Part shown: positions 26,015 through 35,787 of the stretch, piece after piece
How the letters are laid out: every line of letters starts with the position of its first letter
Numbering within the stretch: position 1 is the first letter of the stretch
DNA from: DASQYE01 sp035940775
Lineage (GTDB): Bacteria > Acidobacteriota > Blastocatellia > Pyrinomonadales > Pyrinomonadaceae
Length of the DNA: 64,000 bases
Assembly: GCA_035940775.1 (NCBI GenBank)
Contig: DASZEN010000033.1
Coordinates: forward strand, 248,001 to 312,000
Reading direction: 5' to 3'
Notes under the pieces: generated by a model
Databases searched by the model: none
What the model saw: only the letters and a program-made list of their open reading frames with translations
What the model was told of the DNA's origin: nothing
Made by a program: the position numbers and the translations under genes

Positions 26015-26234
26015 TCTCTTTTCACTCCAGTTTGCTGATTCTTGATGCATAACCCGTCTTTTTACATGACAATCAAGTCATCTTCACTTAGCCGACTCAA
26101 ACGGCGAAAACCCTTTTCGCCGTTCGCTAAAGCGCCGCGAAGCCAGAGAGTAGCTTTCGCAAAAATCCATATACGAAAACGAGCGACCCTATTCCAACCG
26201 AACTTGATTCAGGCACTTCGCAATTCTAATCAGA

Positions 26235-27695
26235 TCAAACGCCTACACTGCTTACGGCAAGCGGTCTCCCAACGGCAGGCTTTCGTTTTACTGGGAATAG
26301 AAGATGCAACGCCACAATAAGCATCAGGGGCATCATGTTGACGCACGTGAAAACCATAATTGACATCAATCCATCCCTGTACACTTGAATAAGATTGCAG
26401 GCGATGAGCAGATAAAAGAATCTCTGAACCGAAAAATAACTGTAACGATAAGCGTTGAAATACATGCGCGCCAGCCAATAAGCAAGAAAGAAAGGCGCTA
26501 AGAAGATACCCAGATAACCGAAGTTGAGATACAACTCGCCCAACAGGATGACCACCATCCCGGTTTGGTACATAGGACGCTCTGGCGTAGAAAAATCCCT
26601 AACGAAATCATTCAAGCCCGGCTTCTCGGGCCACAACTGCCTTGGAATCGGATTAGCCAGAATCGCCAGATACGTGCTGCCATAGTAAAGCCTGCCTGCT
26701 TCATCAACGAGCGTGAGGGTTGAAGCGAAGAGGTCTAAAAATGTCTGGTCATCATTTTGGCCGATGACCGCGTCGCGAGTAATCTTTGCAGATGAATTTA
26801 TGATGTCGGCGGTTGACGCCCCTTGCTGAACCATCTTGCCGATGGTTTTGAGCGGATAAAAAATCACGCCCAGGACAAGCAGCACGGAGAGCATAATGGC
26901 TGGCGGCCACTTCAACTGGCGACGGTCAATAAAAATTTGAATCAATAAGATCGTGGGGATGATGACGCGGTAGCGATGATAGCCCTGAAGTGATATGGCT
27001 AGTAGATACAGGCTCATCGGAACCATCAGCCATAGCTTGAAACCATACCAGTAGATTAAGGCAAGGATACTGAGCCCCAGCCAGGCCGTGGTGATAGTTA
27101 GCCAACTGGAGGTTTGCCACTCGCCCAGACCTATATCGTTGTCGAGTCCCGGCAATCGTCCGAAGGTGAAAAAACCAACCGCGCCGATCGGCGCCACAAC
27201 AACTACGACGCGCCAAATGTGGCGCAGCGAAAGATTGGCAAGATTATTCCGATAAAGACTGCTCGATCTGATTTTTTCCACGGCCTCGTCTACGGAAATC
27301 TTCATCGAGGCATAAAGCAGGGACAGATGTGCCAGTTCGACGACGCCGACCGGTTTGTTAAATTTAGATTGAGCAAGTTTCTCTCTTTTAGCTTCATCTA
27401 CTGCCGCCTTGATCCACCCACCCGTCATGACGATAAGAGCAATATCACCGAGTATCGCAGCCCTGATTATCTCACTGTGGGTTATAGGGCGGTATATAGC
27501 CCCCCAGGTGCTGAACAAAGTCGGAGCCCCCATCGAGATTGCCAGCAGCCGCAGAGTAAAAGCATAGACGTGAAAGAAAAGATAGATCGTTGCGGGATGT
27601 GAATGGGCCAAGCGTCCATGACGAATCAATAGGGCCGTGCAAATGAGTAGGACGACAACGTCTCCGAGAAGCGATAATTGAATATTAGAACCCAC
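26235..27695 (-). CDS. Wzy-like oligosaccharide repeat-unit polymerase, membrane protein
   Basis: A 486-residue protein starting at GTG, with about ten to twelve hydrophobic segments and a long central loop (residues about 305-390). It has no strong motif, which is normal for Wzy. The Tyr/Arg-rich patch around PERPMYQTGMVVILLGELYL and LNFGYLGIFLAPFFLAYWLA are typical of O-antigen polymerase-like proteins. Wzy joins flipped repeat units on the periplasmic side. Its proximity to Wzx (28700-30022) supports the assignment. Base composition is visibly lower in GC than in the flanking housekeeping genes. Confidence 0.72.
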   Translation of the reverse strand: MGSNIQLSLLGDVVVLLICTALLIRHGRLAHSHPATIYLFFHVYAFTLRLLAISMGAPTLFSTWGAIYRPITHSEIIRAAILGDIALIVMTGGWIKAAVDEAKREKLAQSKFNKPVGVVELAHLSLLYASMKISVDEAVEKIRSSSLYRNNLANLSLRHIWRVVVVVAPIGAVGFFTFGRLPGLDNDIGLGEWQTSSWLTITTAWLGLSILALIYWYGFKLWLMVPMSLYLLAISLQGYHRYRVIIPTILLIQIFIDRRQLKWPPAIMLSVLLVLGVIFYPLKTIGKMVQQGASTADIINSSAKITRDAVIGQNDDQTFLDLFASTLTLVDEAGRLYYGSTYLAILANPIPRQLWPEKPGLNDFVRDFSTPERPMYQTGMVVILLGELYLNFGYLGIFLAPFFLAYWLARMYFNAYRYSYFSVQRFFYLLIACNLIQVYRDGLMSIMVFTCVNMMPLMLIVALHLLFPVKRKPAVGRPLAVSSVGV

Positions 27696-27839
27696 GAGAG
27701 ACCTCGATTTATTCGACTAATAGAGACTTTGGAGGCGTATGTATGCCACCTTCGATCGCCTCCGCGCATTGATCGTAGTCCGAATGTAGCATTGGTCGCG
27801 GTTGTCTATCGGCGATTGGTCGGGAAGAGGATAGCTTAA

Positions 27840-28658
27840 TCAAACGGGTTGCACTATCACATATTGTGTCAAAGCGATAAGGCAGATGAATTTTAACCAG
27901 GGCTTATCGCTTCGCACGGCCTGTAATATCCTGACACCTCGCAAAGCCAACCTACCTTTTATCGTTAGGGCCTTCTTACACTCGAACCTTTGACAAAGCT
28001 CTCCGCCGAACTCGCCCTTGAAATCATTTATGGTGAGTTTTGCTTTTTCCGTGCCTGTATACCAGACCCCAAATCCGTAATGCGATGCCTCCGCCTTTTT
28101 GAAGCGCAGCATATCTAACCAGTGGTGATAACGATTAGCGCGGCCTATAAAATTACGATAGGCGCTATCTTTACTGGCCCTGTAAAGGGAGGCCGAAGAG
28201 ATGAGCTGCACACGCTTTTCGCCACGGAAAAACCCATGCCAGACAAGTGTATGGTCGTCCGTGCTGATACGAGAAATATCCAGCACATTATTTCTCGCTA
28301 AAAGCTCCAATCTCGCGCGATTCGCCGGCAACAGCCCTTTTTGGGCGGCGAATTTGTTGTAGAACTCGAAGAACTCCGGCAACACTTCTCGACAGTTTGT
28401 GCTCCAGTGTTTATAGATCAGATTATCGGTCGTGCATGCCCGGCGTATCTCATATCGCGTCCCCTTCTTCATATTCGCGAGCAGCGTATCTTGATCCTGC
28501 TGAAGATCAACCGTGATCGTGTAAAAGGCATTGCTTATCCCATCCTTTATGGGTTGCCGCGAGTAACGATGGCAGATTATATCAACCGGAGCTGCATCCG
28601 TTTCTTCATCAAACCAGGTCTCACCTATTTCCAACAATGATTTTTGATATGTAATCAT
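27840..28658 (-). CDS. FemAB/GNAT-like acyl- or aminoacyl-transferase
   Basis: A 272-residue protein from the ATG at 28658; a TTG two codons earlier is possible. The core has the FemAB-like pattern: NAFYTITVDLQQDQDTLLANMKK, split here as VDLQQDQDTLLANMKKGTRY and EIRRA, followed by FYNKFAAQKGL and the acceptor segment YHHWLDMLRFKKAEASHYGF with the closing F-GE motif NDFKGEFGG. FemAB proteins use aminoacyl-tRNA or acyl donors to add residues to cell wall precursors. In polysaccharide loci FemAB-like proteins are thought to decorate the glycan. Its substrate is unknown. Confidence 0.72.
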   Translation of the reverse strand: MITYQKSLLEIGETWFDEETDAAPVDIICHRYSRQPIKDGISNAFYTITVDLQQDQDTLLANMKKGTRYEIRRACTTDNLIYKHWSTNCREVLPEFFEFYNKFAAQKGLLPANRARLELLARNNVLDISRISTDDHTLVWHGFFRGEKRVQLISSASLYRASKDSAYRNFIGRANRYHHWLDMLRFKKAEASHYGFGVWYTGTEKAKLTINDFKGEFGGELCQRFECKKALTIKGRLALRGVRILQAVRSDKPWLKFICLIALTQYVIVQPV

Positions 28659-28699
28659 GTTCAAAACTTTGGATCAGAATACTTGTGAGTCAGGCTTTA

Positions 28700-30022
28700 C
28701 TAATCCCTATAGAGTTCAGCGAGGCGCGATCTATTGAATAAGCCAATGTCATTGTAGAGGCCCGCGACATCCTTCGAACCTACACGGAAGAGCATCATTG
28801 GTGAAAGCCCGTACTCGATTTCCAAGCTTCGAGCGACGATCACTAATTGCGTACCGTAAGCGGCAACCGAGGCGATGGCCCCGCCCATGATGCCTATTCT
28901 AGGGAGCAAAGTGGGCAGCAGGACGAGCGTTACGATCAGCGATAGCAACTCGGCGCGACTGCCCAACCAGGGATTCCCCAAGGCCTGTGCCCCGCCTGCC
29001 AGCACATCTTTCGCGCCGATCAGTAATGACGCCAGCAACAAAACTTCAGCCGGCCAGATCGCCCCTTTAAAGCTGATGCCAAATATAATAGTAATAGTGG
29101 AGGGAAGGCACACGGCGATAATGATCGTGGTCAGAAAACTTATTAATAAATATTTCCGAAACGCGGCCTGCAATACTTTTATTCGTTCGACCTGGGTGGA
29201 TTTCTTAGCAATACTTGGAATAACAACCATGCGTACGGCATTTGATAGAACCTGCGACAATGTGCCGGCGCTGACGGCGACGACATAAAGACCCAGCTCA
29301 CGCGGTTGCAACCACGTCGCCATCAGCGCCTGGTCTAAACGCAAGTTTGCTGCCTGAGATAATTCTCCCACACCCACCTTACTGCCGTACTTGAGCATCT
29401 GTTTTCCAAGCCCGGCGTCGGGTCGCAGGCTGAAGTGAAAGCCTGATCTCCAAAGGGCGATCAAGCCGCTCGTCAGCAACACGATGAAGAGACACAAGTG
29501 CAGAACCACGATATAGACAAGCGTCAGGTTGCCTGTAAGTTTGAGGACAACGATGCCGGAAAGATAGCCTATAGGAATGACGGTACGCAGACGGTTGAAG
29601 GCCGAGAAGTCCAATCGTCCCTGCAAAATGCTTATGACATACTGCGAGATCAGGTAGAAAGGTACGACCAGCAGGTAAACCCTTGAGATGCTGATTACCG
29701 CATCCCTCTGGCTAGTAAGAAGCCAGGGCAGGGCGATGAAGCCTATAGGCCAGGCGATCAGGGTCTGTCCCACTGCTAAGAATATCGAATTGGCAAAAAC
29801 GGTCTTGATTTTTGACTCGGGCAGCGAGGCGAAATATAGTATGGCGGGAATCAGTCCCATGCTCACGAGATAGCCTATCAATAGCGGCCAGAGCATTGCG
29901 GCGGCCACTTCGCCACGTCCTTCGGGCCCAAGCCAGCGTGATAGCAGTATGGAATGCACCAACCCGAGCGACATAATCGCAGAGTTGGTGATGAAGGTTC
30001 GTACGGTTAGTGATTTCAGCAT
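28700..30022 (-). CDS. Wzx-type oligosaccharide flippase (MATE/PST superfamily)
   Basis: A 440-residue polytopic membrane protein with about twelve hydrophobic segments. The N-terminus (TVRTFITNSAIMSLGLVHSI, then LLSRWLGPEGRGEVAAAMLW) has the R-x-LGPEGRG phrase typical of polysaccharide flippases. The middle holds LRLDQALMATWLQPRELGLY, a hallmark position of the family. It flips undecaprenyl-linked repeat units to the periplasm for polymerisation by Wzy. The C-terminus lacks other domains. Sits between the FkbM methyltransferase and the FemAB-like gene, all on the same strand. Confidence 0.9.
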   Translation of the reverse strand: MLKSLTVRTFITNSAIMSLGLVHSILLSRWLGPEGRGEVAAAMLWPLLIGYLVSMGLIPAILYFASLPESKIKTVFANSIFLAVGQTLIAWPIGFIALPWLLTSQRDAVISISRVYLLVVPFYLISQYVISILQGRLDFSAFNRLRTVIPIGYLSGIVVLKLTGNLTLVYIVVLHLCLFIVLLTSGLIALWRSGFHFSLRPDAGLGKQMLKYGSKVGVGELSQAANLRLDQALMATWLQPRELGLYVVAVSAGTLSQVLSNAVRMVVIPSIAKKSTQVERIKVLQAAFRKYLLISFLTTIIIAVCLPSTITIIFGISFKGAIWPAEVLLLASLLIGAKDVLAGGAQALGNPWLGSRAELLSLIVTLVLLPTLLPRIGIMGGAIASVAAYGTQLVIVARSLEIEYGLSPMMLFRVGSKDVAGLYNDIGLFNRSRLAELYRD

Positions 30023-30095
30023 GTTCAGGCGTTAGGGGGACAGGCGCGGCTACGATCTCGCGCGAGCGCTGGCGAAGAATAAAAATCCAGGCCAG

Positions 30096-30866
30096 CTACT
30101 TTTCAAAGACACATACCGGCCCGTAACGATCCCGCAAAGTGAACCCGTGTAGATTAATGAAGGCTTTGCACATCTGCTCGACATCGACCCTTTTATTATC
30201 GAAGACGGTATCATGCAGTTCTATGATGATTTGCCTGCATGTTTTCAGCGCCTCTTTATCCGCCAGAGCAATCCCGGCCTCCGCGCCTTCGATGTCCGAC
30301 ACCAGAACATAATCGTTAATACCGTTCTCGTTCATCAACTGCGCGAGGGTGGTCGTCGGAACGCGCGAGCCATCAACGGCTCGTTGCTGTTCGGCCACTT
30401 TCCCGGAGATATTGCTGTCGCCAAAATGAAAATTTACAGAGCCGCGTTGAGTGGGATCATAATCAATCGCCTTGCCTATGATAGATACTTTCTTATCCAG
30501 GGAGTTTACCTCCAGATTCCGGCTAATCAATCCGACCAGGCCAGGGTTGGCCTCTACGCATAAGAGTTTCGACGACTCACTGATGCGTTTGCGTATTTGA
30601 CATGCGACGACGCCAAGGCTGCTCCCCAATTCGACTACGTCAAGGTCACGTCGGATATAGCGATCAACAAACCTGATCTCTGCGCTTTCGTAAAAACGCC
30701 AGAAGAGCATGGCTTTGATTTCCGGGGTGATGACAGGGCTGTCGGTGGCGACCACACAACCCCTGCTCGGAATGCGATCACGGAACAATAGCGCCAACAG
30801 TTTGCCCATTCGGGGATGGCAAAGCGTTTTAGCAACCTTCGATTTGACGATGGCTTTAAGGGGCAT
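30096..30866 (-). CDS. FkbM-family SAM-dependent methyltransferase
   Basis: A 256-residue Rossmann methyltransferase. The SAM-binding motif is VVELGSSLGVVACQI (about residues 75-89), the acidic motif II is LCVEANPGLVGLISRNLEVN, and the FkbM signature Asp-Ile-Glu-Gly is in YVLVSDIEGAEAGIAL. An AAAGG-like site lies just before the start (AAAGGTCA ATG). FkbM-type enzymes O-methylate sugars or peptides; here a sugar of the repeat unit is the likely target. The upstream glycosyltransferase ends six bases earlier. Confidence 0.9.
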   Translation of the reverse strand: MPLKAIVKSKVAKTLCHPRMGKLLALLFRDRIPSRGCVVATDSPVITPEIKAMLFWRFYESAEIRFVDRYIRRDLDVVELGSSLGVVACQIRKRISESSKLLCVEANPGLVGLISRNLEVNSLDKKVSIIGKAIDYDPTQRGSVNFHFGDSNISGKVAEQQRAVDGSRVPTTTLAQLMNENGINDYVLVSDIEGAEAGIALADKEALKTCRQIIIELHDTVFDNKRVDVEQMCKAFINLHGFTLRDRYGPVCVFEK

Positions 30867-30872
30867 TGACCT

Positions 30873-32123
30873 TTAACGCTCCTGCGGCAGAACCTGATTG
30901 AGAAAATTGTTGACGACCATCTCGGTTCTAAACTGCTCTTCGGCTATCTTAATGGAAGCTTCACCATAGAGCGCCAGCTCCTGATCGGAAGAAACCGCCC
31001 ACTGCTCGACGGCCTCGCGCATCGCCGACTCCGACTCCGCATCGAATATCCAGCCGTTCTTCCCGGCCTTCAGAGCCTCAAGATGGTTTCCAACCCGGTC
31101 AGAAAGGATGAGTGGCAATCCGGCCCACAGCGCCTCGATTACTGACAGCGGATTCGGGTCACTCATAGACGGCAAGACGAAAGCGTCGGCAATGGCATAC
31201 AGCTTTATCATTTCAGATTCGCCTACTTGCCCGAGCAGTCGAACGTCAATCTCGGCGTTCCTCTCCTTCCAGCATTCCGCCTGTTCTCGAAGCGGCCCTT
31301 CCCCTGCAATCAGCAGAGTAAAACTCCGCGCCACGTCGCAGGGCAAAGAAGATATGGCTGACAAAAAACGCGGGAGATTTTTCTCCGGAATCAAACGCGC
31401 CGGAAGCACTAACACTCTGTGATGCGATGGAATTCTGAATTCCTCTCGCAACTGCACCTTCGCCGCTCGTTCCCTTCTCACCCTGTCTCTAAACACGTTC
31501 TCATCCACGATATTGGGAAGCGTATAAGTCGGGCGTTGAGGAACGTAATGATCGACGTATTGACGCGCTAATTTACCTGAAACTACAAAGCCATCGTACA
31601 TTTTCAGGATTTGCCGTCTGAAGCCGTCCACGACCCCTCCGCTCTTTCTGATAGATTTCAGGTGCGACTCTGACCAGAATAGTAAGGTCGTAGACGAAAG
31701 GACTTTCGCGTTCAGCGTTGCCATTATGCTGGTCGGCAACACCCATGATCCGGCAACCAATAGGATTTCGGGCGGGAAAGCCCGGAGCAAAAACGGAACG
31801 CTCGGATTGATATGAAAAAACGCGTGGCTAGACCTCAGGCTGATTCCCCAGGGAAAGCGATGACAGAACTTGAAATCCTCGGCTGCAAATTGCCAGTGAC
31901 GGTCTGGTTCTGACTTCGCCATAAACCAGACCTCTAACTTCCAGCCAAGCGAATCAAGCTCTTCGGATAGAGCATGGAAGAAGTGCAGCCGGTAAGGCGC
32001 TGGAATGTTTGTCAGGCAGACGAACCTCCGCCTGTCAACTTGCGCTCTTAGAGGTAGACCTCCCTGACGTTCTTTCAACTCCATCACTCGTATGCATTCT
32101 GAAGCGGTTGCCCCGATCGGCAT
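30873..32123 (-). CDS. GT4-family glycosyltransferase
   Basis: A 416-residue GT-B enzyme; an internal ATG at 32084 may be the true start because the conserved N-terminal strand (FVCLTNIPAPYRLHFFHALS) begins after it. The C-terminal half holds RVLVLPARLIPEKNLPRFLS, VRLLGQVGESEMIKLYAIAD and the E-x7-E donor motif in DPNPLSVIEALWAGLPLILS. It probably adds one sugar to the lipid-linked intermediate. It follows the Wzc-like gene by 21 bases. Confidence 0.88.
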   Translation of the reverse strand: MPIGATASECIRVMELKERQGGLPLRAQVDRRRFVCLTNIPAPYRLHFFHALSEELDSLGWKLEVWFMAKSEPDRHWQFAAEDFKFCHRFPWGISLRSSHAFFHINPSVPFLLRAFPPEILLVAGSWVLPTSIMATLNAKVLSSTTLLFWSESHLKSIRKSGGVVDGFRRQILKMYDGFVVSGKLARQYVDHYVPQRPTYTLPNIVDENVFRDRVRRERAAKVQLREEFRIPSHHRVLVLPARLIPEKNLPRFLSAISSLPCDVARSFTLLIAGEGPLREQAECWKERNAEIDVRLLGQVGESEMIKLYAIADAFVLPSMSDPNPLSVIEALWAGLPLILSDRVGNHLEALKAGKNGWIFDAESESAMREAVEQWAVSSDQELALYGEASIKIAEEQFRTEMVVNNFLNQVLPQER

Positions 32124-32144
32124 CCGGATGCTGCCTTAACAACT

Positions 32145-34544
32145 TCAGGTTGACGCTAAATCATTGGCCTCTTCAGTGTAGTAGTTGTGGTAGTAGTAAT
32201 TTTCCGCCTTGTTGCTCACGTTGTTCAGTACGACGCCAAAGATTTTGCTGCCTACGTCCAACAGGAGTTGTCTTGAGCGTCCCACGATAACGTCCGAAGT
32301 CTTTCCACTATTGACGACCAGGATCACGCCATCAACCAGTGTCGAAAGCAGCACGCCATCGGTAAAGGAGGTGATCGGCGGCGAGTCTATAATTATATGC
32401 TGGAAGCTGTTGCTCAAACTGCTGAACAGACGACGCATCTGGTCAGAGCCGATCAGCTCGGCAGGGGTCGGCGGAACAGGCCCCGAGGTCAGCATGTAAA
32501 CCCCGCTCTCGACATGTTGTTCCACAATGCCGGTCATCTCCGCTTCACTCATCTCACGAGAGAGACAGGTGCTTAAGCCCTGCGTATTGTCCATATTGAA
32601 TATCGAATGCAGCCGCGGGCGTCGCATATCGGCATCAATAATGAGCACGCTGGCTCCCGTCTGCGCCAGGCTTATCGCCACATTGACGGCTGTCGTAGTT
32701 TTGCCTTCGGATGGCAGGCTGGACGTAACCAGCATACTCTTCGGCGCACGCCCCGCTGTCGAGAGCAGTATGGATGTACGTAACTGGCGATAGGCTTCTG
32801 CTATTGGCGAGCGCCCATCCGCGTGGGTCAGAAGCTCCGAATGTTTGTCGCCATTACGTAGGGCCAACCCATTTGCCGGGCGCAGGCGGCGACGACTCAT
32901 ACCGCTCGACGCGGGAATCGTGCCGAGCACGGCCAAATGGAGACGGGTTTCGACATCTTCAATCGAATGTATGCTGTTATCCAGATAATCCAGGAACAGG
33001 GCGAGAGCGACGCAGAGGATTAGCGAGAGGATAAAAGCTATGGAAATCGCCAGCGCCCGTTTCGGCCCAATCGGCTTGTACGGGGCGATGGCGTAATCTA
33101 TGACGGAGACGTTGTTGGGCGTTCCGTGTAAGATTACGTCATTCTCTTTGGCACGCTGTAGCAATCCGTCCAGAAGGCTCTTATTTGTGTTGATCTCCTG
33201 TTGCAGGATTCTATAGTTAATGGCCGCCCCATTCTGGACAAGCGTCTCTCCGCGCTGCTCATCAAATGCTGCGCGGAGCTTTTGTTCTTTATCTATAGCC
33301 TGGTGAAAGCGCGTCTCAAGGTTCTTTAAGACTACGGCCCCCATTCGTTTGCGTGTCTCGGCGACCTGTTTATTGATCGCCTCGATCTGCTCGTTGACCT
33401 CTTTTACCTCAAGCCACTCCTCCGTATTGTCAACCAACAACTGCGCGCGTCGCTGCCTGAGTTCGATCAGCTTCGCCTCGGCGTCAGAGATGTATTTGTT
33501 ATTTGCGTCCGAGGCGAGCGCCTCCGCGGCACCCGGCTCAAGCGCCGCCTTATAGGCCGACTCGGCCGTTTTTCGCTCGTTCTCGGCCTCAAGCAACTGT
33601 TTATTAAGCCCAACGAGGCGTTCGACCACAGTGTTTTGATTTTCGTCCAGCGAGAGAATCTGGTTGCTTTTGGCATAGCTCATCAGTTGCTCTTCGCCAT
33701 TGCGTATCTGGGCCTGCAATTCCAGTATTCGCTTCTGTAAAAAATCGCCAGTGCCTGCGGTCGTTTGAGTTTTTCTCTCAAGGTTCGAGAGGGCGAAGGT
33801 TTCGCCGACGGTGTTGACGACTCTGGCGGCAAGCTGCGGGTCTGAATGCTGATAGCCGATGTCGATCAGGAAAGTCTCCTTTGTCGTCAGCCTGTCCTCT
33901 TTGACCGGGTCGACCGAGAGGTTTTCCTGAAGCTCTTCCACGTAGGGGGCCAATTTCGTGGCCTCCACCAGATCGGCCGTGGTCGAAGCTCCGGGGTCAA
34001 CGAGCGGCACTTCCTGCACGGTTTCCGTTTGCGTCCTGGGCGCAGCTTTGCCTCCGACCCCGAGCGTCTTCATAAAACCCTTCCACCCGGAATCCAGCGA
34101 GGACGGCGAACGCATGAAAGTCTGGTTGTGCTCAAGGTCAAGCGTTTTGGCGACACGCCTCAGTAGGCCGGGCCCGGACAGGATTTTCAATTGAGTATTG
34201 AAATAGGCCGGATAGTTGACAGGGTTATTGAGGACGATCGAACTGCTTTTTGAATCGCCGAGCGAGCTTTTATTGCTCTCAACCTCAACCTGTAAACGCA
34301 CTCGCGCTTCGTAGATGTCCGGCTTACGCATCATATAAATGGCGACCAGCGTCGTGATGAGCGTTACGACGCCGACGATCAACCAGAGGCGCTTGCGAAC
34401 TGCGCGCCAGTATGAGCGCAGATTTATATCGATGGCCGAGTTCTTGGCCGATACGTTGTAATCGGTCGCCAGTGAAGGGGTTGTTTCCAACAACTTCTCG
34501 AAAATTTCCGAGCTTCTTTTGACAAGTTGAGTTTGTTCTTTCAT
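32145..34544 (-). CDS. Wzc-type polysaccharide co-polymerase with bacterial tyrosine kinase domain
   Basis: A 799-residue inner-membrane protein from the ATG at 34544 (GGAG four bases before it; the longer form from 34580 is less likely). Residues about 40-90 start the Wzz domain with the first membrane segment (LWLIVGVVTLITTLVAIYMM). A long coiled-coil region follows (about 260-460), then the second membrane segment (ALAISIAFILSLILCVALAL). The kinase has Walker A SSLPSEGKTTTAV, Walker A' VLIIDADMRRP and Walker B HIIIDSPP. The tail holds the tyrosine cluster YYYHNYYTEE, the autophosphorylation site. It controls chain length and export with the Wza protein encoded just upstream. Confidence 0.93.
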   Translation of the reverse strand: MKEQTQLVKRSSEIFEKLLETTPSLATDYNVSAKNSAIDINLRSYWRAVRKRLWLIVGVVTLITTLVAIYMMRKPDIYEARVRLQVEVESNKSSLGDSKSSSIVLNNPVNYPAYFNTQLKILSGPGLLRRVAKTLDLEHNQTFMRSPSSLDSGWKGFMKTLGVGGKAAPRTQTETVQEVPLVDPGASTTADLVEATKLAPYVEELQENLSVDPVKEDRLTTKETFLIDIGYQHSDPQLAARVVNTVGETFALSNLERKTQTTAGTGDFLQKRILELQAQIRNGEEQLMSYAKSNQILSLDENQNTVVERLVGLNKQLLEAENERKTAESAYKAALEPGAAEALASDANNKYISDAEAKLIELRQRRAQLLVDNTEEWLEVKEVNEQIEAINKQVAETRKRMGAVVLKNLETRFHQAIDKEQKLRAAFDEQRGETLVQNGAAINYRILQQEINTNKSLLDGLLQRAKENDVILHGTPNNVSVIDYAIAPYKPIGPKRALAISIAFILSLILCVALALFLDYLDNSIHSIEDVETRLHLAVLGTIPASSGMSRRRLRPANGLALRNGDKHSELLTHADGRSPIAEAYRQLRTSILLSTAGRAPKSMLVTSSLPSEGKTTTAVNVAISLAQTGASVLIIDADMRRPRLHSIFNMDNTQGLSTCLSREMSEAEMTGIVEQHVESGVYMLTSGPVPPTPAELIGSDQMRRLFSSLSNSFQHIIIDSPPITSFTDGVLLSTLVDGVILVVNSGKTSDVIVGRSRQLLLDVGSKIFGVVLNNVSNKAENYYYHNYYTEEANDLAST

Positions 34545-34745
34545 ATAACTCCGATTCTCAATCCGCGATATTCTCATCACCCGGAATCGAATACGCCTTG
34601 CAGGCAGTTCAGGGGTGAGAATCTATTTCGGATTTCGGCTCAGCGCCGCTCGCAAGAGCCGCTTTGCTTCCCGGACGGCTCGTCTCGTGTCGATCAAATC
34701 TATCGTGCGCCCGCCATGTGGCGCTCTGCCCGTATCAACTGCAAA

Positions 34746-35780
34746 TCATCGAATCACCTGTATCGGAAGCGAGGCTGCCGAGGGGACGATAGAGCTGAAA
34801 ATGCTTCTTAACAGTCGTTTTCCGCCCGAGGTTGGAACGTCCACAATATCGTTTGCCTGGAGCACTACGTCTTCGGCCTGCCGTGAATTGATCGCCTTCA
34901 GATCAACATATATTTCCGTCTTCGTAGTGCTGCCCGGCAACTGCCTGATAATCCGCACCCGGTTGCTCTTGGTGTCGGGCATCGTCCCACCCGCCATCGC
35001 AATCGCTCTTGTCACTGTGAGCTGCTCTTTTATTGCGATAGATGACGGCTTGATGACGTTGCCGACCACATACACCTGCTCGGCCTCCGGTAACGTCACG
35101 ATGTCGCCGGGCCGGACATAGGGGTTCGCCTTCTCTTCACCGCGCAGCGTATCCCTTAAAGAATACATGGTGAGCCCGAGGTCAGAATTATTCTCGACCG
35201 GCTCACCGCAGACCGAGGCCATTTCAGCATGAGCCACCTGAACATTGAGCCCTGACCGTTCAATATTCGGGCCGCCAGCGAAGGCCAGCAGCTCCAGCAA
35301 ACGTACTCGGCGCTGCAATTGAAAGCGCCCCGGCGCATTGACCGCTCCGATGACGGCCACCGGCTGTGACGCATACTCTTTGATGAATACGTCCACCTGC
35401 GGATTCCTTTGATACTTCAGATAACGCGTAGCGATTTCTTTGGCCAGCTCTCCCTCCGTATGACAGGCCGCCATCAGATCATCTTCGATAAACGGCATAC
35501 GGATCATCCCGCGCCCATCGACGCGGATCGCGTCGCGCGAAAATTGCGGGCGATTAAAGACGCGTATGTCGAGCACGTCACCCGGCCCGATCCGGTAACG
35601 ATCATCTGAGGTTGCCGTCCGGGTCACGTCTGAAGTCCTCTCGACTCCACTGGCAGGGGGTGGAGCAATCGCGGCGGGCTGCTGACCATTCACCATCCGA
35701 ATCGACCCCGTACACAGGACGAGCAGCGTATAAAAGATGGCATGGCCCGAAGCTGACAAAAAGCTGTTCCGTATCTTCAT
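34746..35780 (-). CDS. Wza-type polysaccharide export protein with SLBB domains
   Basis: A 344-residue exported protein from the ATG at 35780; this start avoids overlap with the Lys-rich gene that ends at 35788. A signal peptide is present (HAIFYTLLVLCTGSI). The polysaccharide export domain starts with YRIGPGDVLDIRVFNRPQFS. It is followed by SLBB regions (VAVIGAVNAPGRFQLQRRVR and YVVGNVIKPSSIAIKEQLTV). The protein forms the outer-membrane secretion channel with the Wzc-type kinase encoded next to it. The C-terminus (FSSIVPSAASLPIQVI) may be the amphipathic membrane helix. A TPR-bearing second export protein is at 2504-4054. Confidence 0.9.
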   Translation of the reverse strand: MKIRNSFLSASGHAIFYTLLVLCTGSIRMVNGQQPAAIAPPPASGVERTSDVTRTATSDDRYRIGPGDVLDIRVFNRPQFSRDAIRVDGRGMIRMPFIEDDLMAACHTEGELAKEIATRYLKYQRNPQVDVFIKEYASQPVAVIGAVNAPGRFQLQRRVRLLELLAFAGGPNIERSGLNVQVAHAEMASVCGEPVENNSDLGLTMYSLRDTLRGEEKANPYVRPGDIVTLPEAEQVYVVGNVIKPSSIAIKEQLTVTRAIAMAGGTMPDTKSNRVRIIRQLPGSTTKTEIYVDLKAINSRQAEDVVLQANDIVDVPTSGGKRLLRSIFSSIVPSAASLPIQVIR

Positions 35781-35787
35781 TACTTCT

